From: JAGWRA01 sp035534615
Lineage (GTDB): Bacteria > Acidobacteriota > Vicinamibacteria > Vicinamibacterales > CAVVIG01
NCBI GenBank assembly: GCA_035534615.1
Contig: DATLRO010000053.1
Coordinates: 1-44,958, forward strand
Reading direction: 5' to 3'
DNA: 44,958 nt
In this document: one piece after another, positions 38,865-44,958 of the stretch
How positions within the stretch are numbered: the stretch's first letter is position 1
Layout of the letters: each line of letters opens with the position of its first letter
The notes under the pieces: model-generated
Database searches by the model: none
The model's input: the letters and a program-made list of their open reading frames with translations, nothing else
What the model was told of the DNA's origin: nothing
Made by a program: the position numbers and the translations under genes

Positions 38865-40928
38865 GTGCGCATCTCCTATCCTCCCGCCCGCATCCTCGAT
38901 CTCGTGGACGACTACCATGGCACCCCCGTGCCGGATCCGTACCGGTGGCTCGAGGAGGCCGGCAGTCCGGAGACCGTCGCCTGGGTCGAGGCGCAGAACG
39001 CGCTGACGCGTGCGCGGCTCGACGGCCCGTCCCGCGAGGCGCTCGTCGCGCGCCTGACCGCCCTCTACGAATATCCGCGCACGTCCGCACCGATGCGGCG
39101 CGGCGCCCGCTACTTCCACACGCACAATGACGGACGGCAGAACCAGGCGGTGCTCGACGCGCGGGAGGCGGCCACCGGCGAAGTGCGCCACCTCGTCGAT
39201 CCCAACCGGATCGCTCCGGACGGCACCGTCGCGCTGACCGAGTTCGAGCCGGACGACACCGGCCGCCTCGTCGCCTACGCGTTGTCGAAGGACGGGAGCG
39301 ACCGGCAGGAAATCGCCGTCCACGACGTCGACCGGGGCGTCGATCGCCCGGACCGCCTGCAGTGGGTCAAGTTCGTCAGCCTCGCCTGGGCGGCCGACTC
39401 GTCCGGATTCTTCTACACGCGCTTCCCGGAGCCTGGCAGCGTCCCGCCCGACCAGGAGAGCTACTTCTGCCGCATCTGCTTTCATCGCCTCGGCGATCCG
39501 CAGGCGGCCGACCGGCTCGTCTGGCAGCGACCGGACGACCCGATGATCGTCTTCGAGATCGACGTGACCGACGATGGCCGGTGGCTCGTGATCGTGGCGC
39601 GCCACGGCGCGAGCGACAGGAGCGAGGTCTGGCTGCAGGATCTCGCCGATCCGGGCGCGTCGCCCGTGGCCGTGGTCACCGGCTTCGAGGCCGCCTGGCA
39701 ATTCGTAGACGAGGTCGACGGCACGTTCTACTTTCTGACCGATGCCGGGGCACCGCGCGGGCGGATCGTGGCGGTGCCGGCCGGCGGCGGGATGCCTTCC
39801 TTGCCGGACCAGGTCGAGCTCGTGCCCGAGAGCGACGACCGCCTGTCGGTCGCCGCGGTCGTCGCGCGGCGGCTGGTCGTCGTGTCGATGCGCAACGCCA
39901 TCGACCGCGTCCGGATCTTCCGGCTCGACGGCACGCTCGAGCGCGAAATCGCGCTGCCGGAGCCCGGCTCGATCCTCGAACTGGCCGGCCGCAGCGACGA
40001 CCACGAATGGTTCGTCCAGTTCACGTCGTTCACCCGTCCGCCGACGATCTACCGCGGCGACGCCGTCACCGGCGCCTTCGAGCCGTGGGAGACGATCGCC
40101 CTGGCGATCGATCCGTCTCGATACGAGACCCGCCAGGAGTGGGTCGTGTCGAAGGACGGCACGCGGGTGCCGATGTTCCTGGTGTACCGGACCGGGCTGA
40201 CGCCGGACGGCGCGCGGCCGGTCCTGCTGGGCGGCTACGGCGGCTTCAACATCAGCCTGACGCCGCAATTCGTCCCCGGTGCGTTTCTCTGGCTCGACCG
40301 CGGCGGTCTCCTGGCCGTCGCCAACCTGCGCGGCGGCGGCGAGTTCGGCGAGGCGTGGCATCAGGCGGGGATGCTCGACCGCAAGCAGAACGTCTTCGAT
40401 GACTTCATGGCGGCCGCCGGATGGCTGACGGCGAGCGGCTGGAGCCGGCCCGATCGGATTGCCATCGAAGGGGGGAGCAACGGCGGCCTGCTCGTCGGCG
40501 CCGTCATGGTGCAGCGGCCGGACCTCGTCGGCGCCGTGATCTGCCGCGTGCCGGTGGCCGACATGCTGCGCTACCACCTCTGGACGGTCGGCCGGTTCTG
40601 GATTGCCGAGTACGGCTGCGCGGACGATCCGGAACAGTTCCGCTGGCTGTACCGCTATTCGCCGTACCACAACATCCGGGCCGGCACGGCGTACCCGCCG
40701 ACGCTCGTGATGACCGCCGACACGGACGACCGCGTCTCACCCGGCATGGCGAAGAAGTTCGCCGCCCGGCTCCAGGCCGCGTCGGCCGGCGACGGTCCGA
40801 TGCTCATCCGCGTCGAGACGCAGGCGGGCCACGGCGCCGGCAAGTCGCTCGGCCGGCGGATCGAGGAGGAAGCGGATATCTACGAGTTCCTGTTCAGGTA
40901 TCTGGCAGGCGGCATGCCCGACCGTTGA
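38865..40928 (+). CDS. Prolyl oligopeptidase (S9A family)
   Basis: This serine peptidase cuts short peptides after proline. Its 687 residues comprise an N-terminal helix, a seven-bladed propeller (~70-400) and an alpha/beta-hydrolase domain. Hallmarks: VPDPYRWLE near the N-terminus, VLLGGYGGFNI, LDRGGLLAVANLRGGGEFGEAWH, Ser538 in GGSNGGLL, the Asp region TADTDDRV and the His in AGHGAGK. No signal peptide, so probably cytosolic (~75 kDa is normal for POP). The start is a GTG at 38865 without an evident Shine-Dalgarno sequence. The AT-rich repeat just upstream may carry the promoter; read-through from glucokinase (51 nt gap) is also possible. Confidence 0.9.
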   Translation: MRISYPPARILDLVDDYHGTPVPDPYRWLEEAGSPETVAWVEAQNALTRARLDGPSREALVARLTALYEYPRTSAPMRRGARYFHTHNDGRQNQAVLDAREAATGEVRHLVDPNRIAPDGTVALTEFEPDDTGRLVAYALSKDGSDRQEIAVHDVDRGVDRPDRLQWVKFVSLAWAADSSGFFYTRFPEPGSVPPDQESYFCRICFHRLGDPQAADRLVWQRPDDPMIVFEIDVTDDGRWLVIVARHGASDRSEVWLQDLADPGASPVAVVTGFEAAWQFVDEVDGTFYFLTDAGAPRGRIVAVPAGGGMPSLPDQVELVPESDDRLSVAAVVARRLVVVSMRNAIDRVRIFRLDGTLEREIALPEPGSILELAGRSDDHEWFVQFTSFTRPPTIYRGDAVTGAFEPWETIALAIDPSRYETRQEWVVSKDGTRVPMFLVYRTGLTPDGARPVLLGGYGGFNISLTPQFVPGAFLWLDRGGLLAVANLRGGGEFGEAWHQAGMLDRKQNVFDDFMAAAGWLTASGWSRPDRIAIEGGSNGGLLVGAVMVQRPDLVGAVICRVPVADMLRYHLWTVGRFWIAEYGCADDPEQFRWLYRYSPYHNIRAGTAYPPTLVMTADTDDRVSPGMAKKFAARLQAASAGDGPMLIRVETQAGHGAGKSLGRRIEEEADIYEFLFRYLAGGMPDR

Positions 40929-40931
40929 CAC

Positions 40932-41012
40932 TGGGCTCGGGGCGAGGTGCTCGGGGCTCGGGGCGAAGTGCTCGGGGCTCGGGGCGAAGTGCTCGGGGCT
41001 CGGGGCTCGGGG
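40932..41012. repeat. Tandem heptanucleotide array, 11 units (GGGGCTC / GGGGCGA / AGTGCTC)
   Basis: Heptamers run without gaps from 40932 to 41008. They are organised mostly as a 21-bp higher-order unit (GGGGCTC-GGGGCGA-AGTGCTC) repeated about three times. GGGGCTC and AGTGCTC are the reverse complements of GAGCCCC and GAGCACT in the array at 34368. It lies between the convergent prolyl oligopeptidase and thioredoxin genes. Confidence 0.9.
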
Positions 41013-41017
41013 TTCCG

Positions 41018-41476
41018 TTATGCGACCGCGGCCAGCCGCCTGAGGATCTCCGCCTTCCCGGCGGCGCCGACGATCCGGTCGACTTCGCGGCCGTTCTTCA
41101 GGATGAGCAGCGTGGGAATGCTGGAGACGCTGAATCGCGCCGCGGTCTGCGGGTTCTCGTCGACGTTGAGCTTCGCGACCCGCACCCGGCCGGCCAGCTC
41201 CGACGCCAGCTGATCGACGATCGGCGAGACCATCCGGCACGGCCCGCACCAGGCCGCCCACAGATCCACCAGCACCGGCAGCGGCGACTGTTCCACCTCG
41301 CCCGCGAAGTTCGCGTCGGTGACCACCACCGGCCCGCCGGCCGCGCCGGCCGGGACGCTCAGCGGCGTCTTGCACCTGCCGCAGACCACCGTGCGACGGC
41401 CGCTGTCGGCCGGCAGCCGGTTCTGTGCGCCGCAATGCGGACAACGGATGATCATGGCGCTTGTCGGTCGGGGCAT
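41018..41476 (-). CDS. trxC: Thioredoxin with N-terminal zinc ribbon (TrxC/Trx2-like)
   Basis: This cytosolic disulfide reductase has 152 residues. The N-terminal zinc ribbon has Cys12-x2-Cys15 and Cys32-x2-Cys35. The thioredoxin fold follows with WCGPC (Cys77, Cys80), KLNVDENPQTAARFSVSSIPTL (cis-Pro) and the terminal helix. This is the Trx2 layout, known for stress resistance in E. coli. GAGG lies about 7 nt before the ATG at 41476; an ATG at 41455 is less likely. It begins 20 nt after the stop of the large flavoprotein gene, so the two are probably co-transcribed and may be functionally linked. The heptamer array directly follows its stop codon. Confidence 0.9.
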   Translation of the reverse strand: MPRPTSAMIIRCPHCGAQNRLPADSGRRTVVCGRCKTPLSVPAGAAGGPVVVTDANFAGEVEQSPLPVLVDLWAAWCGPCRMVSPIVDQLASELAGRVRVAKLNVDENPQTAARFSVSSIPTLLILKNGREVDRIVGAAGKAEILRRLAAVA

Positions 41477-41496
41477 TGAAAGTCCTCAAACGCGCC

Positions 41497-44400
41497 TTAG
41501 ACCCTCGCGGCCTCCGTCCCCTTGAGCAGGTGATCCAGCCACTGGCTGGACAGTTTTTCCTCCACCGTATTCTGGCGCAGCCGGGCGGCCAGGTTCGGGA
41601 AGTCCACCTGATCCATCAGCTGATCCTGGTTGAAGCAGGAGAAGACGAAGAACTCCTTCCCCGTCTCCGGGTCGACGTGCTTCTGGAGGCACTGCGCGCA
41701 GATCTCCTTCATCATGCACTGCATCGGCGAGTTGATCGACGCGATGCCGACGTGCCCCTTCTTCAGGTGGGACGCCAGGACGCCGTGTCGCGCCGCCTTC
41801 ACGGCCGCCATCATCCGGTCCGAGCCGATGGCGATGATCCGGTCGACCGACGGCAGCGGCACGAGCCGGTCGCCGAGCGCCCCGTCGTGATACGCCAGCA
41901 TCGCCTGGACGATGTTGCCGCGGAAGTGCCGATCCTGCGGCCGGCTCGGCACGATCGCCGCGCCCATGTCCGTGCTCCAGATCACCTGGTCGGTCGACGC
42001 CTCGATCTCCTCCCGCTTGAACAGGTCCTCGCCCTTCTTGTAGCCGGCGAAGTAGATGACGCGGTTGCCGCGCTCGCGGAGCGCCTTCGCGATGGAGAAC
42101 AGCACGGCGTTGCCCAGCCCGCCGCCGGCCAGCAGCACGTGCTGCCCCTCCGGAATCTCGGTCGGCGTGCCGGTCGGCCCCATCACCACGACCGGCTCCC
42201 CTGGCCGCAGGTACGCGCACAACCGGCTCGACACGCCCAGCTCCAGGGTGATGAGCGACAGCAGGCCGCGCTCGCGGTCCACCCACGCGCCCGTCAGCGC
42301 GACCCCTTCCATCAGCAGCGGCGTGCCGTCTTCCTTCGGTGCGGGTGTGGCCCCACCCCCATCCGCGCGCGCTCGGCGGCTCGGCTCGGCCTCGCTGCCC
42401 TCCGGCGCCTCGCGCGGGCCGCCGGCGCTCACGCGCAGCGCCCGGCTCTCGAAATTCTGCAGCCGGTAGAACTGTCCCGGGTGGAAGTGGCGGGCGGCCG
42501 CCGGCGCCAGGACCACCACCTCGACGATCGTGTCCGTCAGCCGCTCGACCCGCACGACCTCCGCCAGCAGATCTTCGTTCAGCTGACCGATCAGCCGGTG
42601 CCACTCCCGATCGCGCTCGGGCTGGCGGGCCGGGTCCAGCGCCGCGATCGCGCCGGCGAACAGCTTCACCACGTGCCGGTACCCGTCCTTCGCCGACGCC
42701 ATCGCCTTGACGACGTTGCCGTTGTAGCGGGGATGGTTGTCGCCGTAATAGCTGATGAACCGGCCGGCGCGGCTGTAGGAGGTGAAGAAGCCGTTCGGAT
42801 CGGGCTTCAGCGTGAAGCCGCCCTGTCCGTCCTCCACGGCGGTGAACTGCTGGAAGAACTTCCGGCGGCCGTCGAACTGGAACGTCCCTTCGTATTCCTT
42901 CTCGTACGTCACGTTCGGCGTCGTGCCGGCCGCCACGAGCACGGTGCGCGCCGGCAGCTCCACCGTCTCGTCCAGCTCCACCCACGTGTCACCGTCGAGC
43001 CGCTGGCGGCGGAAGATCATGCGCTGGACGCGGCCGTCCTCGTCCGGCACCGCTTCGATCGGGTTGAGGTTCTCGGCGAACCCGATGCCCTCCTCCAGCC
43101 CCTTGACGACCTCTTCGTGGTTCAGCCGGTAGGCCGGCGAGTCGATCATCCGCTTCCGGTAGACGATCGACACGCCCCCCCACTCGCGGACCAGCGGGAC
43201 GAAGTCCGGCGCGTCGCCGGCCGCCGCCGCGCGCGCCCGCTCCGCCCGCACCGCCCGGCCGTGCGACAGGAACTCGTCGAGCTCCCACTGCTCCTCCGGA
43301 TCGTAGGCCGCGCGCACGCGGTCTTCGCCGAGCTCCGCGGCGAGCGTCTCGTACCGCTCCAGCACCTTCTCGACCTGCAGCGGGTAGTAGGCCATCAGCT
43401 CGGTGGCCGTGTCGGTCGCGGTCAGGCCGCCCCCGATGACGAGCGCCGGCAGCCGGACCTGCAGGTTCGGCAGCGCGCCGCGCTTGAACGCCCCGGTGAG
43501 CTGCAGCGCCATGAGGAAGTCGCTCGCCTTGCGGATGCCGCGGATCAGATTGTTCCTGATGTCGATGATCGTCGGCCGGCCGGCGCCGGCGGCAATGGCG
43601 ATGTGGTCGAACCCGTAGCCCCACGCGTCGTCGATCGTCAGCGTGCCGCCGAACCGGACCCCGCCGTAGATCTGCATCGTCCGGCGCCGCGCGAGCGTCA
43701 GGTGCAGCAGCGTCAGGAAGTTCTTGTCCCAGCGGACCGTGATGCCGTATTCCGACACGCCCCCGAAGCCTTCCAGCACGCGTGCGTCGAGCGGCCGGTA
43801 GATCTCGGTCCAGTCGCGGATCGGCTTCGGTGGCTGCGCGGCGGATCCGACCAGCGCCTCCGGCAGCGGCTCGATCTTCAGGCCGTCGATGCCGACCACG
43901 CCGAAGCCCTCGTTCAGCAGGTAGTGCGACAGCGTGTAACCGGCCGGCCCGAGCCCGACCACGAGGACGTTCACGCCGTTGTAGGGCAGCGCGTGCGGCC
44001 GGCGCACGTTCAGCGGGTTCCACCGCGTCAGCAGCCCGTAGATCTCCACCCCCCACGGCATCCCGAGCGTCGTCGTCAGCGCGCCGGTCTCCGTCTGCGG
44101 AATGTTCACCGGCTCCTGCTTCTGGTAGATGCAGGCCTTCATGCAGTCGTTGCAGATCCGGTGGCCCGTGCCCGGGCACATCGGATTGTCGAGCATGACG
44201 AGCGCCAGCGCGCCGACCGCGTCGCCCTGCTGGCGCAGCACGTGCATCTCGGAGATCTTCTCGTCGAGCGGGCAGCCCGACAGCCGGATGCCGAGCGGGT
44301 TCGACGACACCGTGCCGTCCTTGGCGCGGATGCCCTTCGAACACGAATCCTTGTCGCGCTCGTGGCAGAACACGCAGTAGTTGACTTCGCTCAGCAGCTC

Positions 44401-44958
44401 CCGCGTCGACGCGCGCGGATCGGTCAGCGTGAACCCGTCGCGGCGGCGCAGCCGGCCGTCCGGCCCGATCATCCACTCCGGCAGGTCGGGGCGCGGGTGC
44501 TCGACGTGGACGAGCTTGAAGTAATCGAGCGTCTCCGGGAACCGGAAGACCACCCATCCACGGTACGCCGGCTCCTCGACATGGGCCGCGCACCAGCGCT
44601 TGAGCGCGTCGATCTCGGCGGCCACCGCCCGGCTCGCCGCCTCGTCGCCCTTCGCCGCCGCCTCGCGCGCGAGCAGCGCGCAGCCCGCCCTGGCCAGCGC
44701 CAGCTCGGCGTCGGCATCCGGCGCCGCCGCCAGGATCCGCGCCACGTACGTCTCGTCGTCCGGCGTCACCGCCGGATGCGCCCCCCCCTTGAGCAGCGGC
44801 AGCGCCCGCCGGCGGACGAAGTCGACCTTGAAATGGAAGAGCTGGTCGAGCGCCGCCGTCTCGGCGCGCAGCCGATCGGCCTCCGGCCCGTCGCCGAACA
44901 GCCGCGTCAGGAACCGGCTGACGTGCGGCGCCATGCGCACGAGCAGCGACGACACCTC
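41497..44958 (-). CDS. Large Fe-S flavoprotein: GltD/NfnB-like plus PyrK/NfnA-like modules in one chain (reaches right edge)
   Basis: At least 1,152 residues are visible; a GTG at 44955 could be the start, but the gene may extend past the edge. After a helical N-terminus (~1-180), eight cysteines (194, 197, 205, 228, 260, 268, 271, 275) suggest two [4Fe-4S] clusters as in GltD/NfnB. Next is a FAD/NAD(P) module with GLGPAGYTL (~334-342) and IGGGLTATDTATELMAYYPL. The C-terminal third is a ferredoxin-reductase-like module: FHPGQFYRLQNFE (FAD), LLAGGGLGNAVLFSIAKAL (NAD) and a Cys set at 1080, 1086, 1089 and 1107 typical of a [2Fe-2S] site as in PyrK/NfnA. It should move electrons between NAD(P)H and an iron-sulfur or thiol partner. 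A Ser/Arg/Gly-rich insert (after NFESRALRVSAGG) interrupts the third module. Thioredoxin follows. Confidence 0.8.
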   Translation of the reverse strand, partial: EVSSLLVRMAPHVSRFLTRLFGDGPEADRLRAETAALDQLFHFKVDFVRRRALPLLKGGAHPAVTPDDETYVARILAAAPDADAELALARAGCALLAREAAAKGDEAASRAVAAEIDALKRWCAAHVEEPAYRGWVVFRFPETLDYFKLVHVEHPRPDLPEWMIGPDGRLRRRDGFTLTDPRASTRELLSEVNYCVFCHERDKDSCSKGIRAKDGTVSSNPLGIRLSGCPLDEKISEMHVLRQQGDAVGALALVMLDNPMCPGTGHRICNDCMKACIYQKQEPVNIPQTETGALTTTLGMPWGVEIYGLLTRWNPLNVRRPHALPYNGVNVLVVGLGPAGYTLSHYLLNEGFGVVGIDGLKIEPLPEALVGSAAQPPKPIRDWTEIYRPLDARVLEGFGGVSEYGITVRWDKNFLTLLHLTLARRRTMQIYGGVRFGGTLTIDDAWGYGFDHIAIAAGAGRPTIIDIRNNLIRGIRKASDFLMALQLTGAFKRGALPNLQVRLPALVIGGGLTATDTATELMAYYPLQVEKVLERYETLAAELGEDRVRAAYDPEEQWELDEFLSHGRAVRAERARAAAAGDAPDFVPLVREWGGVSIVYRKRMIDSPAYRLNHEEVVKGLEEGIGFAENLNPIEAVPDEDGRVQRMIFRRQRLDGDTWVELDETVELPARTVLVAAGTTPNVTYEKEYEGTFQFDGRRKFFQQFTAVEDGQGGFTLKPDPNGFFTSYSRAGRFISYYGDNHPRYNGNVVKAMASAKDGYRHVVKLFAGAIAALDPARQPERDREWHRLIGQLNEDLLAEVVRVERLTDTIVEVVVLAPAAARHFHPGQFYRLQNFESRALRVSAGGPREAPEGSEAEPSRRARADGGGATPAPKEDGTPLLMEGVALTGAWVDRERGLLSLITLELGVSSRLCAYLRPGEPVVVMGPTGTPTEIPEGQHVLLAGGGLGNAVLFSIAKALRERGNRVIYFAGYKKGEDLFKREEIEASTDQVIWSTDMGAAIVPSRPQDRHFRGNIVQAMLAYHDGALGDRLVPLPSVDRIIAIGSDRMMAAVKAARHGVLASHLKKGHVGIASINSPMQCMMKEICAQCLQKHVDPETGKEFFVFSCFNQDQLMDQVDFPNLAARLRQNTVEEKLSSQWLDHLLKGTEAARV

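Noticed and set aside
34368..41012. CRISPR arrays at the repeat-rich intergenic regions
   Set aside because: The repeats are gap-free 7-bp units without unique spacers, and no cas genes are present.
1..44958. tRNA, rRNA or a mobile element hidden in the gaps
   Set aside because: I looked through the gaps longer than ~80 nt for cloverleaf-like sequence, TTCRANYC T-loops, transposase motifs and terminal inverted repeats, and found none convincing. A covariance-model scan would settle this.

Overview
The window is very GC-rich and densely packed with genes on both strands. No rRNA, tRNA, phage, IS element or CRISPR array was recognised. Gene content suggests a free-living, aerobic, Gram-negative soil-type bacterium, most likely an Acidobacteriota of the Vicinamibacteria type. 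Supporting traits are a sulfatase-fold hydrolase fused to TPRs, a subtilisin with a Trp-Gly-Asn repeat tail, many SGNH/DLH/S9/M20 hydrolases, signal-transduction fusions, and a relic of what looks like a DUF5916 outer-membrane protein. The taxonomy is inference from gene content; there is no marker rRNA in the window.

Layout. 1-455 holds the start of a TPR protein that runs off the left edge. 793-7105 carries a DUF4118 hybrid histidine kinase, a secreted subtilisin and a membrane HD-GYP/GAF/degenerate-GGDEF protein. 7140-10762 (minus strand) has an oxidoreductase, a small zinc-ribbon membrane protein, an outer-membrane-protein relic on the opposite strand, and an FtsH protease. 11097-13370 is the sulfatase-fold/TPR protein. 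13416-15317 is a full-length transketolase. 15496-18574 is a run of DUF4149 protein, free-Met-sulfoxide-reductase-like GAF protein, PlsB-like acyltransferase and proline dehydrogenase. 18582-22751 has an M20 peptidase, then an overlapping run of SDR, SUMF1-domain protein and a tRNA nucleotidyltransferase-like HD protein. 22768-27924 has an SGNH lipoprotein, a two-component system and an HtrA/DegP protease. 28015-31313 (minus) has a dienelactone-hydrolase-like protein, an epimerase and a protein with a degenerate diadenylate-cyclase-like C-terminus. 31401-34327 has a three-domain acyl-activating/ACP/acyltransferase fusion and a YXWxxGYW lipoprotein. 34541-36294 is infA, a DEAD-box helicase and a small Cys-rich protein. 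36442-37611 (minus) is a BRCT/MerR-like/TPR fusion. 37839-40928 is glucokinase and prolyl oligopeptidase. 41018-44958 (minus) is a zinc-ribbon thioredoxin behind a large NfnB/NfnA-like fused flavoprotein that reaches the right edge.

How things may work together. The two-component system at 24241-26290 lies directly upstream of htrA/degP. The gap between them holds three GTAA direct repeats at an exact 11-bp period, the geometry of OmpR-family and especially CpxR boxes, which suggests an envelope-stress circuit. The PlsB-like acyltransferase and the three-domain fusion both point to phospholipid synthesis or recycling. infA and the helicase form a translation/cold-adaptation pair, both apparently using UUG starts.

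Non-coding signals. A recurring -10 element of the extended type (TGN-TAYxxT) is visible before many genes. In three cases it sits exactly 6 nt from the start codon with no Shine-Dalgarno sequence, as expected for leaderless mRNAs. Three intergenic regions carry tandem heptanucleotide repeats. Two are reverse complements of one another in sequence family (GAGCNCY / RGNGCTC) and one is AT-rich (GAATTTA).
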